Shown here one piece after another: positions 8,295 to 18,459 of a DNA stretch of 64,000 nt (its first letter is position 1; every line of letters starts with the position of its first letter). The translations under genes were made by a program, and so were the position numbers. The stretch lies in contig SMNH02000013.1 of NCBI GenBank assembly GCA_006383075.2, positions 1-64,000 on the forward strand, written 5' to 3'. The notes beneath the pieces were generated by a model that was given only the letters and a program-made list of their open reading frames with translations, did no database searches and was not told the origin of the DNA. This DNA is from Kordia sp. TARA_039_SRF (GTDB taxonomy: Bacteria > Bacteroidota > Bacteroidia > Flavobacteriales > Flavobacteriaceae).

Positions 8295-11200
8295 ATGCTA
8301 GCTTTTTTAGAGGAACTAGAAGAAAAAAACATCAGTGTTTTTTTAAATGGAGATAATTTAGAACTTAATTTCGATAGTGAAATTGAGGAAGAAGTACTTC
8401 ATAAAATCAAACAAAACAAAGAACAGCTTGTTTCTTTTTTAAAGAAATATGACAATATTTCAATAGTTGAAGAAATTGAACCAATACCTTTTGAGGAAAA
8501 TTATAAAATTTCAAATGCACAAAGAAGACTTTGGTTATTAAATCAAATAGATGGCGGTTCAGAAGCGTACCATATACCAAGTTCTATAATTATCAATATT
8601 GATAATTTAGAACTCTTTAAGAAGGCAATTTATAAGGTGTTTGAGCGTCATGAGATTTTACGTACAGTATTCAAAGAAAACAAAGATGGAGAAATTCGTC
8701 AGTGGGTGAAATCTACAGACGATTTTGAAATAGAAATTAAAATTGAAAATTATGATGAATCAGATACTAAAATCAACAATATTCAAAGAAGAATAGATGA
8801 AGACATTTACAAACCTTTTGATTTTGAAAACGGTCCTTTAATTAGATTGATACTGTTTCCACTTGAAGAAAACAAGTATGTCTTTTACTATAACATGCAT
8901 CATATCATCAGTGATGGATGGTCTATGAATGTTTTAAATACAGATGTATTAGCTTACTACAATGCTTATCTTACCAATCAAGAAGTGAGTTTACCCGAGC
9001 TTCGTATTCAATACAAAGACTACACGTATTGGCAAATAGAGAAGTTGGCCAGTGAAGAATATAAAAAGCATCAAGCGTTTTGGTTAGATAAGCTCTCGGG
9101 CGAATTACCTGTATTAGATTTACCAAGCAACAAACTCAGACCTGAAAAATTTAGTTTTACAGGGCATAGTTTAAAAACATCTCTATCTCCTGAATTAACC
9201 ACAGCTCTAAAGACCTACTGTGCAGATCACAATGGGAGTTTATTTATGGGATTGGTATCAGTATTTAATCTCATACTCAATAAATATACAGGTCAAAAGG
9301 ATATCATTATAGGTTCTCCAGTTACGGGAAGAGATCATCCAGATTTAGAAGATCAAATAGGTTTTTATGTAAATACGTTGGTTCTTAGAAACACCATAAA
9401 CCCTGAGGATAGTTTTGATACATTCTTTTCTAGTGTAAAGGAGAATATCTTTGCTTGTTACAATCACCAAATGTATCCATTTGACGAACAGGTTGAAGCA
9501 CTTGCACTAAAAAGAGATTATAGCAGAAATATCATATTTGATGTAATGCTAACATTGCAAAATACAGAGGAAGTTGAAAAGCGAGAAGTGTTAGCCGCAG
9601 AAGAATACCTCAAAATACACGATAATGGCGCATGTGCAGCACAATTTGATTTAGAAATAGACATTCAAGATTTTGATAGTTTTTTAGAGTTTCAAATCAC
9701 ATTTTATACAGGTGTGTATGAAAAAGAAATGATAGAACGTTTGATACGTCACTTCAAAGAGCTTTTACATTCTATTTTTTGCAATACAACAGAAAAAATA
9801 AAAAACCTCGAATACTTATCTTCAAAAGAAAGACAAACGATACTGATTGATTTTAATGATACGTATTGCGATTATTCATCTAAAGGATCTTTTCTAGAGT
9901 GCTTCAAAAAACATTTAGATGCATTCCCTGAAAAAATCGCAGTAAAAGCTACAAGTAATAAGCTTACTTATAAAGATTTAGATGTGCTTTCTGATAAATT
10001 TGCGCAACACTTACAGTCTTGTTTTGCTTCAGAAAAGGGAGATCAAATTATTTTAAATATAGAGCGTAATGAATGGTTGGTAGTATCGATATTGGCTATT
10101 TTTAAATTAGGTGGCGCATATATTCCAGTAGATCCTTCGTATCCTGAAGAGCGTAAAAAATACATTTTAGAAAACAGTAATTACAAAGCGGTAATATCAT
10201 CAGATGTTTTAGCGGAATTTATCTCCAAAAAAGACACTTACTCAGATACTTTTACAGCAGTCGCTACAAATGACGAAGATTTGGCATATATCATTTACAC
10301 TTCGGGGTCTACAGGAAACCCTAAAGGAGTTATGATTCCACATCGTGGGATGTTAAATCACCTGTATGCAATGGAAGAAGAGCTAGAACTAAACACTGAT
10401 AGTATCATAGTTCAAAATGCACCTTACACTTTTGATATATCGGTATGGCAATTATTAAATGCGCTGATTGTAGGAGGAACCACCAGTATATACGAACAAG
10501 ATACTGTTTTAGATTTAGGTGAGTTTTTAAATAGAATTAAACAAGAAAAGGCTACAATATTACAAGTAGTTCCTACATACCTAAAAGAGCTTTTAGATTA
10601 CGAAACATCTAAGGGAACAAACTATTTAGGAGAATTAACCTACATCTCTTCCACAGGAGAAGCTATCAGTAAGAAATTAATTGACAGGTGGTTTTCGGTA
10701 TACGCTAACATTCCACTAGTGAACGCTTATGGACCTGCGGAAGGCTCGGACGATACTACATTAAATATATTAGTAGAACCACCAGCTGGAAGTAAAATAT
10801 CAGTGGGTAAACCTATGCAAAACATCAGCATTTATATTTTAGATGAATATCTTAAAATATGTGGATTGGGAATTGCAGGAGAAATATGTATATCTGGAGT
10901 TGGTTTAGCAAAAGGATACTTAAACAATGAAGAACTTACACGCGAAAAATTTATCCCTCATCCATTTAAATCAGGGGAGTATTTATACAAAACGGGTGAT
11001 TTAGGTGAATGGCAAGCAGATGGATCAATCATTTTCTTAGGTAGAAAAGATCATCAAGTAAAAATACGAGGACATCGTATAGAACTGGGAGAAATTGAAA
11101 ATCAACTATTAATTAACGAAGCGGTAGAATCAGTTGTCGTAATGGCAATAGACGGTAATTCCGGGCAAAAGGAGTTGGTTGCCAATGTTGTATTAAAAGA

Positions 11201-14200
11201 TGATATAGATGTGGATGAATTACGTAGTTATTTATCCCAGAAAGTTCCAGCATTTATGGTTCCTAATTATTTTATAGCATTAGAAGCCATGCCATTAAAT
11301 CCTAATGGCAAAATAGACAGAAAAGCATTAGCTGCATATAATCTATTAAACAAGAAGGCGAACACTGTATACATAGCAGGAAGAACTGAAGAAGAAAAAG
11401 TTTTATTATCTGTATGTGAAAATGTGTTGAAACGAGATAAGATAAGTATCAAAGAAAATTACTTTAATCTTGGAGGAGACTCCATAAAATCCATACAAAT
11501 TATTTCTCGCTTAAATCAAAAAGGATATAGGCTAAGAGTTAGAGAAGTTATGAGTACGCCTATCTTAGAAGATTTGGCAAAGCGTATTCAAAAGAATACA
11601 AAAGAAATTTCACAATCAGTAGTAGAAGGCAGTGTTTTATTAACTCCAATACAGCAAGGATTATTCTCCGCAACTGAAATACAAAACCCAACACACTATA
11701 ATCAATCGGTTTGTTTAAAAGCTAAAACAGCGATAAATGGTAATTTACTGAATCAATGTATAGCAGAACTAGTAAAGCATCATGATGCCTTGCGTATGAC
11801 TTACACAAAAGAAGGTGATGCATGGCAACAATTTAATAGAGGTATTGGAGATGATTGTTTTTCTATAGATTTTTATGATTTAAGGGGAGATACATCTGCA
11901 AAAAAAACAATGCAAGAGCAAGGTCAACTATTACAATCGAGTATTGACCTAGAAAATGGACCTTTATTCAAAATAGGACATTTTAGACGAGATGATGGCG
12001 ACTATTTGGCACTCATCATACATCATTTGGTAATAGATGGTATCTCTTGGAGAATCTTATTAGAGGATTTAAGTAATCTATACAATCAAGCATCACAAAA
12101 ACAATCTTTTCAATTACCACTCAAAACAGAATCTTTTCAATTATGGGCATCAATGCTTAGTAAACATGTAAGTGAAGAGCAGTTTTTAATAGAAAAGTCG
12201 TATTGGGAAGATGTGTGTAAGCAAACCATAGAAGATTTACCTACAGATATGGTTATAGAGGACAGCAGAATCCTCAGTGAAGAATTATCCATTACATTAC
12301 CTAAAGAAACCACTAAATTATTACAATCCGATATTCATGCAGCATACAACACAGAAATCAATGACATTCTACTAACTGCTTTAGGATTAGCGCTGAAAGA
12401 GAGTTTTGGTGTAGACAAGGCTATACTGAATATGGAAGGTCATGGTAGAGAAGAAATTGTGGAAGATGTTGATATTACAAGAACTGTTGGATGGTTTACC
12501 TCTGAATTTCCATTTGTATTAGATGTGCAAGGAGAAGATGTAATACATAATTTAATTCATGTAAAAGAATCACTTCGTAAAATACCTAACAAAGGAATAG
12601 GATACGGAATGTTTAAATACTTAACTGATGATTTTAATACAGATGTAAAACCTTCCGTAGAATTTAACTATTTAGGCGACTTTGGGCAATCATTAAATTC
12701 TGATTCAAGTGAAGAAGAAACACCGTTGTTTGATTATGTTTCTGAAAATATAGGTTTAGATTCAGATGCAAAAAATGGAAGTGTAAAGAAGCTAGATGTT
12801 GTAGGAGCTTTATTAAATGAAGAACTTCAAATTGCTTTTTCTTATTCGAAAAAAGAATACAAAACAGAAACCATTCAGCAATTAGCAGTAAACTACATAA
12901 ACTGTTTAGAACGACTAATCAAGTTGTTATCCGATGTAAAAGTTAGCTACTTAACTCCGTCAGATGTCACCTATAATTTGCTGAGTGTAGAGGAATTATT
13001 TGAGGTAAACAAGAACCTTGATATAGAAGATATTTATAAACTATCTCCCTTACAAGAAGGAATTTACTATCATTGGTTAGCAGATACTTCAAGTTCACTT
13101 TACTTGGAACAAATGTCTTATAGCTTAGAAGGAATCGAACTAGACAAAGAAAGTATAGAGAAAGCGTATAATCAGCTAATAGAACGTCACGGAATATTAA
13201 GGACAAGTTTTTCCGATCAGTATGGAGGCGATATCCTTCAATTTGTTTATAAAAAGGCGTTCAATAATTTTTCATATGAAAGAATAGAGAAGAAGTTTAA
13301 TGCCACAGAAAAGGCAGCATTTATAGAAAGCGTAAAGGAAGAAGATAGAGCGCATAAGTTTGATGTATCAGTACCATGTTTGATGCGTTTGAAAATCTTG
13401 GATTTTGGAGATGGATCGTATGAGTTCTTATGGAGTCATCATCATATTCTTATGGATGGCTGGTGTATGGGAATTATAGTGAATGAATTTACCGAACTTT
13501 TTGAAGCTATCTTACAAGAAAGAACACCTGTTTTAGATGCGGTTACTCCATATTCAAATTATATCAAATGGCTGGCATCAATCAATAAACAAAGTTCGCT
13601 AGACTATTGGAAGTCTTATTTAGAAGAGTACTACCAAACAGCGTCCATACCATTTAAAAACAGGAATATAGATGATAATGTGGCTTTCAATGCTGGGACA
13701 TCAGAGTTCACTGTAAGCGGAAATACATTTAAGAAAATAGAGAAAATATGTGTGGATGCAGGAGTTACGATGAATACATTTATGCAGGCAACATGGGGTT
13801 ATTTACTGGGAAGGTATAACAATGTTAATGATGTTGTGTATGGAGTTGTAGTATCAGGAAGACCACCTTACTTAGAAGGAGTAGAGAATATATTGGGGCT
13901 GTTTATCAATACGGTTCCTGTACGAATGACATACACGGAAGATGATACTCCAATAAGTATTTTACAAAAGATGCATACGCGTGATATTGATGGAGAGCCA
14001 CATCACTACTTATCGTTGGCAGAAATACAATCTGAAAGTAATTTAGGAATGGATTTGCTGGATCATATCCTAGTTTTTGAGAACTATCCGATACAGGAAA
14101 TTATAAATGAAGAACGCGAGCATAATGTTCAAGAAGAGCAATTGGCGATTACTTCTATTGATATGGTCGAACAGACCAATTACGATCTTGATGTTACTAT

Positions 14201-16205
14201 CGGACTAAGTCATAATAAATTGACAGTTGAATTAACATACGATACAAATGTGTATCAAACCACAGCCATGGAGACTATGGCTACCCACTTTCAAAATGTG
14301 ATTAATAGATTTGCAACTCAAGAAACTAAAACACTCACTGATTTTGAAATTTTATCAGAAACGGAGAGAAATGAATTATTGATTACAAACAATGATTACA
14401 ATATTACCTATCCTACAGATCAAACTATTTTAGATGTATTCACGGAACGAGTATTAGAAAATCCTAATGAAATTGCTGTAGTTTTTCAAGACACCAAGCT
14501 AACATTCAAAGAATTGGATGAAGTGTCTACTCAATTAGCAAATTATCTAATACAAAATCATGCTATCACAAAAGGCAGTCTTATTGGATTCAAATTAGAA
14601 AGAAGTGAATGGGTAATAGTCAGTATTTTTGCAATTCTAAAAACGGGAAGTGCTTACATCCCTGTAGATCCTTCTTATCCAAAAGATCGTATTGAATTTA
14701 TAGAAAACGACAGTCAATTTGAATTATGTATTGATCAAGAAATAGTAGAAAACTTCAAAAAACATCAGCCTACCATAAGTACAGAAAGACCTACTGTACT
14801 AAAGACTCCAAATGATTTGGCTTACATAATTTATACATCCGGATCAACAGGATATCCAAAAGGAGTTTTAGTAACGCACGCTTCAGTTGTTAATATATAT
14901 TACGGTTGGAAAACTGCATACAATTTAGAAGATTTTAAAGTAACACTTTTACAATTGGCTAGTTTCTCTTTTGATATGTCGGTGGCTGATTTGTGCAGGT
15001 CTATCTTAACAGGAGGAACCATGGTAATTTGTGGAAATGACAGAAAGTTAGATACAGTATCAATGTGTAATCTTATTAAAGATAACCAAGTAAGTGTGTT
15101 TGAAGGTACACCATCTTTTGTAATCCCACTAATGCGTCATATTCACAAAGAAAAAGTCAATGTAGAATCTTTAAAAATGATAATTCTTGGGGGAGAAAGC
15201 TTAGATTTAAAAGACTTTGAATTCTTAATGCTCGAGTTTGGTAATTCCACAAGGGTTATTAATAGTTATGGAGTCACGGAAGCAACAGTCGATAGCACCT
15301 ACTATGAGTGTGAAGTAGACGCTAATCATGATTTTGTAGCAAGCACACCTATTGGAATTCCTTTCCCCAATGTAAAACTATATGCGTTAGATTCTGAAAT
15401 GCGCTTGGCTCCAAAAGGCGTTATGGGAGAATTATACATAGGAGGAAAAGGTGTAGCAAACGGATATTTGAACAGACCAGAATTATCAGAAGAAAAATTC
15501 ATTGCCAATCCATTTGAAAAAGGAGCATTTCTCTATAAATCGGGCGATATGGTCAAATGGTTGTCAAATGGAGCCTTAGAATTTTGTGGAAGGCAAGATG
15601 ATCAGGTTAAAATACGAGGTTTTAGAATCGAATTAGGCGAAATTGAAAATAGCCTCAAGCAAATAGATTTTATAAATGACGCCAAAGTTTTAATAACTAC
15701 TGATGAATTAGGCGAGAAGAAATTAGTTGCATACCTAATTGCAAAAAGAGAAGTAAATATTAATGAGCTAAGAAGTCATCTTTTAGAAAAAATTCCAGCA
15801 TATATGCTGCCGGAATCTTATGTAACTGTAGATGCGTTCCCATTAACAGTTAATGGAAAAATAAATAAAAGAAAACTCTTAGCAATTGGTGGAGATAATG
15901 TATTTAGTGCAAACAAGTACATAGCTCCAAGAAATGAAGTAGAAGAAAAACTAGTTGATATTTGGGCAGATGTTTTAAAAGTTGATGCTGATAAAATTGG
16001 TGTGAATGCAAACTTTATTGAATTGGGTGGACATAGCTTAAAAGTAATTCGAGTAATAGCCAAAATACAAAAGGAATTAGAAGTGAAAATAGATATTCAG
16101 CAATTCTTTGAAGCTCCTATTTTGGAAAGTATAGCAGCGATTATTTCAAACGTAATTTCTGATAATTTTGAAGAAGATGACGAATTTGAATCTTTCAGAA
16201 TATAA
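8295..16205 (+). CDS. NRPS, two modules: dock-C-A-T-E-C-A-T
   Basis: 2636 residues. A TubC-like docking domain (about 1-50) precedes a C domain (HHIISDG at 202-208). A1 follows (YTSGSTG near 668), then T1 (GGDSIKS, Ser 1063) and an epimerisation domain (HHLVIDG from 1243, EGHGREE, FNYLGDF). A second C domain (SHHHILMDG, H1716-G1722) is probably D-to-L type, then A2 (YTSGSTG near 2180) and T2 (GGHSLK, Ser 2581). Pocket residues read by aligning to GrsA are D-I-W-Q-I-S-A-D-D for A1 (GPAEGSDD type, unassigned) and D-M-A-E-I-L-S-V-D for A2. A2 shares Glu278, Ser322 and Asp331 with Orn/Dab pockets, which fits the Dab gene upstream. The first residue should become D. There is no release domain, so the chain passes to another protein. 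Confidence 0.9.
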   Translation: MLAFLEELEEKNISVFLNGDNLELNFDSEIEEEVLHKIKQNKEQLVSFLKKYDNISIVEEIEPIPFEENYKISNAQRRLWLLNQIDGGSEAYHIPSSIIINIDNLELFKKAIYKVFERHEILRTVFKENKDGEIRQWVKSTDDFEIEIKIENYDESDTKINNIQRRIDEDIYKPFDFENGPLIRLILFPLEENKYVFYYNMHHIISDGWSMNVLNTDVLAYYNAYLTNQEVSLPELRIQYKDYTYWQIEKLASEEYKKHQAFWLDKLSGELPVLDLPSNKLRPEKFSFTGHSLKTSLSPELTTALKTYCADHNGSLFMGLVSVFNLILNKYTGQKDIIIGSPVTGRDHPDLEDQIGFYVNTLVLRNTINPEDSFDTFFSSVKENIFACYNHQMYPFDEQVEALALKRDYSRNIIFDVMLTLQNTEEVEKREVLAAEEYLKIHDNGACAAQFDLEIDIQDFDSFLEFQITFYTGVYEKEMIERLIRHFKELLHSIFCNTTEKIKNLEYLSSKERQTILIDFNDTYCDYSSKGSFLECFKKHLDAFPEKIAVKATSNKLTYKDLDVLSDKFAQHLQSCFASEKGDQIILNIERNEWLVVSILAIFKLGGAYIPVDPSYPEERKKYILENSNYKAVISSDVLAEFISKKDTYSDTFTAVATNDEDLAYIIYTSGSTGNPKGVMIPHRGMLNHLYAMEEELELNTDSIIVQNAPYTFDISVWQLLNALIVGGTTSIYEQDTVLDLGEFLNRIKQEKATILQVVPTYLKELLDYETSKGTNYLGELTYISSTGEAISKKLIDRWFSVYANIPLVNAYGPAEGSDDTTLNILVEPPAGSKISVGKPMQNISIYILDEYLKICGLGIAGEICISGVGLAKGYLNNEELTREKFIPHPFKSGEYLYKTGDLGEWQADGSIIFLGRKDHQVKIRGHRIELGEIENQLLINEAVESVVVMAIDGNSGQKELVANVVLKDDIDVDELRSYLSQKVPAFMVPNYFIALEAMPLNPNGKIDRKALAAYNLLNKKANTVYIAGRTEEEKVLLSVCENVLKRDKISIKENYFNLGGDSIKSIQIISRLNQKGYRLRVREVMSTPILEDLAKRIQKNTKEISQSVVEGSVLLTPIQQGLFSATEIQNPTHYNQSVCLKAKTAINGNLLNQCIAELVKHHDALRMTYTKEGDAWQQFNRGIGDDCFSIDFYDLRGDTSAKKTMQEQGQLLQSSIDLENGPLFKIGHFRRDDGDYLALIIHHLVIDGISWRILLEDLSNLYNQASQKQSFQLPLKTESFQLWASMLSKHVSEEQFLIEKSYWEDVCKQTIEDLPTDMVIEDSRILSEELSITLPKETTKLLQSDIHAAYNTEINDILLTALGLALKESFGVDKAILNMEGHGREEIVEDVDITRTVGWFTSEFPFVLDVQGEDVIHNLIHVKESLRKIPNKGIGYGMFKYLTDDFNTDVKPSVEFNYLGDFGQSLNSDSSEEETPLFDYVSENIGLDSDAKNGSVKKLDVVGALLNEELQIAFSYSKKEYKTETIQQLAVNYINCLERLIKLLSDVKVSYLTPSDVTYNLLSVEELFEVNKNLDIEDIYKLSPLQEGIYYHWLADTSSSLYLEQMSYSLEGIELDKESIEKAYNQLIERHGILRTSFSDQYGGDILQFVYKKAFNNFSYERIEKKFNATEKAAFIESVKEEDRAHKFDVSVPCLMRLKILDFGDGSYEFLWSHHHILMDGWCMGIIVNEFTELFEAILQERTPVLDAVTPYSNYIKWLASINKQSSLDYWKSYLEEYYQTASIPFKNRNIDDNVAFNAGTSEFTVSGNTFKKIEKICVDAGVTMNTFMQATWGYLLGRYNNVNDVVYGVVVSGRPPYLEGVENILGLFINTVPVRMTYTEDDTPISILQKMHTRDIDGEPHHYLSLAEIQSESNLGMDLLDHILVFENYPIQEIINEEREHNVQEEQLAITSIDMVEQTNYDLDVTIGLSHNKLTVELTYDTNVYQTTAMETMATHFQNVINRFATQETKTLTDFEILSETERNELLITNNDYNITYPTDQTILDVFTERVLENPNEIAVVFQDTKLTFKELDEVSTQLANYLIQNHAITKGSLIGFKLERSEWVIVSIFAILKTGSAYIPVDPSYPKDRIEFIENDSQFELCIDQEIVENFKKHQPTISTERPTVLKTPNDLAYIIYTSGSTGYPKGVLVTHASVVNIYYGWKTAYNLEDFKVTLLQLASFSFDMSVADLCRSILTGGTMVICGNDRKLDTVSMCNLIKDNQVSVFEGTPSFVIPLMRHIHKEKVNVESLKMIILGGESLDLKDFEFLMLEFGNSTRVINSYGVTEATVDSTYYECEVDANHDFVASTPIGIPFPNVKLYALDSEMRLAPKGVMGELYIGGKGVANGYLNRPELSEEKFIANPFEKGAFLYKSGDMVKWLSNGALEFCGRQDDQVKIRGFRIELGEIENSLKQIDFINDAKVLITTDELGEKKLVAYLIAKREVNINELRSHLLEKIPAYMLPESYVTVDAFPLTVNGKINKRKLLAIGGDNVFSANKYIAPRNEVEEKLVDIWADVLKVDADKIGVNANFIELGGHSLKVIRVIAKIQKELEVKIDIQQFFEAPILESIAAIISNVISDNFEEDDEFESFRI

Positions 16206-16307
16206 AAACTTTCAATTCACAGGACTGCTACTTATTTAAGTCTTTAACCAACATTAATTTTCTATTGAGACATAAGTAAAATAGAAGTAAACCATCATGA
16301 TTATAAA

Positions 16308-17909
16308 ATGGAGACCAAAGAAATTATAGAATTCTTAGAAGAAAAAAATATAAAAGTCAAGCTTGCAAATGCAACTGAACTCGACATAAAAGCACCGAAA
16401 GGTGTTGTTACGAAAGAAATCATCACCATGTTAAAAAAACACAAAGATGATTTAATTGCGCACTTTAGCATTTTTGATACCAACAATGATATTATAAAGA
16501 AAGTGATTCATGAAGACAAAGGCTATCCTTTATCATATTCGCAGAAAAAAATGTGGATATTAAGTCAAATTGAAGATCGATCATTAGCTTACACATTATC
16601 AGATGTACTATTCATTCCAAATAATATTCACAAAGATCTTTTGGAAAAAGCTATAATTGCAACTATAGAAAGACACGAAACGCTACGTACAATATTTAAA
16701 AAAGATGCTAAAGGTGAGCCGCAACAATGGATTCAACCAATTGAACGTATAAACTATACTCTGAATTATACAGATTTGAGTACTGTTTCTGATACAGAAA
16801 CCTTTATCGATAAATATGTAAAAAAAGACATGGATATAGCTTTTGATTTATCTAAAGATATACTCATAAGAACACACTTATTTCAAGTAAGCCCTACGCA
16901 GTTTGCTTTTTATTACATCTTACACCATGTAATTACAGATGGAGTTTCTATGGATATAATCATCCGAGATGTGTTGGAATATTACAGAGCTTTTGTAGAA
17001 AATAAAAACGTAAGTTTACCAGAGTTAAGAATTCAATACAAAGATTATGTAGTATGGCAATTGCAAAAAATGGAAAGCCCGGAATTTAAAAGTCACGAAG
17101 CGTTCTGGAAAAAACAACTATCAGGGAAATTACCAACCTTAGATTTGCCTAATCAAAAAAGCAGACCAAGAATATTAACGTATAACGGACGTACTTTAGG
17201 AACCTATATATCTTTAGAAGACACGTTAGCATTAAAAAAGTTTTGCCTAGCGCATGGAGGAACCATATTTATTGGAGCATTGGTAATATGGAAAATACTA
17301 TTTTACAAGTACACTAAAAATAAAGACATTATTATTGGAACTCCTATCGCAGGAAGAGAGCATGCAGACTTAGAAGATCTTATAGGTATCTTTATGAATT
17401 TACTTCCTTTGCGAAGTGTGTTAAATGAAAATGCAAATTTTATAGATACATTCAAGCAAATAAAAGATATCTCATTTGAAAGTTCAAAACATCAGGCATT
17501 TCCAATAGATAAGCTATTTGAAGACATGAATATTCAATACGATCCAAGTAGAAATCCCTTATATGATGTGATGTTATCTTTTCATAATACATCAGAGAAC
17601 TTGGCTTCTAACTTCCACCCGTCAAAAAATGAATTAGATGATGTTTTTATTGAGGACGATGAGAATTCTAAACTAGACATGCTTATCAATACTGGTGAAA
17701 TAGGAGAATATCTATATTTCAATATAAATTATAATACAGATATATATGACGAAGTATTAATTAGGCAAGTCATGAAAAATTACAAACTAATATTAAAAGA
17801 ATTATTAAATAATCCTTCGACACAAATAAAAAACCTAGACTTAGACTCGGAAGTCAAAAATTCAATTCGAGAAAAAAACAAGACAAAATTCAAAATGAAA
17901 ATAAAATAA
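16308..17909 (+). CDS. Stand-alone NRPS protein: docking domain plus C domain
   Basis: 533 residues: a TubC-like docking segment (about 1-50, MLKKHKDDLIAHF at its end) and one complete condensation domain with HHVITDG (H206, H207, D211, G212). Translation then stops a short linker after the C domain. No A or T domain follows and the next 550 bp is not coding, so this is a single-domain protein and not a frameshift of a larger gene. It begins 102 bp after the two-module NRPS. It could condense a freestanding or carrier-bound amine, or bridge two assembly-line proteins through its docking domain. The catalytic His is intact. Confidence 0.85.
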   Translation: METKEIIEFLEEKNIKVKLANATELDIKAPKGVVTKEIITMLKKHKDDLIAHFSIFDTNNDIIKKVIHEDKGYPLSYSQKKMWILSQIEDRSLAYTLSDVLFIPNNIHKDLLEKAIIATIERHETLRTIFKKDAKGEPQQWIQPIERINYTLNYTDLSTVSDTETFIDKYVKKDMDIAFDLSKDILIRTHLFQVSPTQFAFYYILHHVITDGVSMDIIIRDVLEYYRAFVENKNVSLPELRIQYKDYVVWQLQKMESPEFKSHEAFWKKQLSGKLPTLDLPNQKSRPRILTYNGRTLGTYISLEDTLALKKFCLAHGGTIFIGALVIWKILFYKYTKNKDIIIGTPIAGREHADLEDLIGIFMNLLPLRSVLNENANFIDTFKQIKDISFESSKHQAFPIDKLFEDMNIQYDPSRNPLYDVMLSFHNTSENLASNFHPSKNELDDVFIEDDENSKLDMLINTGEIGEYLYFNINYNTDIYDEVLIRQVMKNYKLILKELLNNPSTQIKNLDLDSEVKNSIREKNKTKFKMKIK

Positions 17910-18459
17910 AGATTATTTAGTATGACAAAAATTGGGAATTCTAACTTTAATTTTTATATTAGCAATGTTATTCAAGCAACTGAAAAATTATAATTCTGTA
18001 ACTCAGAGTAGCGTAGCTGTATAGCTACTTATAATATCTTCAAAAAAAAGTTAATTTATTTTCTCAAAACAATTAATCCCCAAGGATTTTAAAAAATTAA
18101 CAACTTTCCCCCTCATTAATTAAAATTGTATAAAAATTATTTTTAACCATTTAGTGTAAGCAAATTCAAAAATACCTAAATAACAGATTGGCTTTGTCTA
18201 ATTCAGTTATAGCAAATAAATGATTCACTTCTATAAATTTCTTATACCAGTTATTATTTGAAATTACTGTAGAAGAAAACGATTTAGCATTCTTTTAAGC
18301 AAACTAAGAAATCGAAAATTCAAGAATCTTTATTTAACAAATTGGGAATCCAGTTGAAAAGTAAAATTATTGATACCAAAAACTAATAATAAATCAATCT
18401 AATTCTTTATCGATTGATTGTTATCATTCACTAAAAAATATTAAAAATATCATATTAAA
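17910..18459. other. Long AT-rich intergenic region
   Basis: This is the longest gene-free stretch inside the cluster. No frame shows remnants of an A or T domain after the lone C domain. It holds a short inverted repeat at 18007-18029 (agtagc/gctact, possible weak terminator) and a perfect 8-bp inverted repeat nearer the next gene, listed separately. It is the best candidate for an internal promoter dividing the cluster into two transcripts, although no clear Bacteroidota -7 element (TAnnTTTG) was found. Confidence 0.5.
18392..18419. promoter_or_regulatory. Inverted repeat upstream of aminotransferase gene (possible operator)
   Basis: Perfect 8-bp arms, aatcaatc and gattgatt, are separated by 12 bp and end 40 bp before the ATG at 18460. 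Position and symmetry suit a repressor site or a transcript hairpin. AT-rich DNA yields such repeats by chance, so the assignment is weak. Confidence 0.25.

Noticed and set aside
16308-18459. Frameshifted larger NRPS
   Set aside because: The sequence after 17909 shows no A- or T-domain similarity in any frame.
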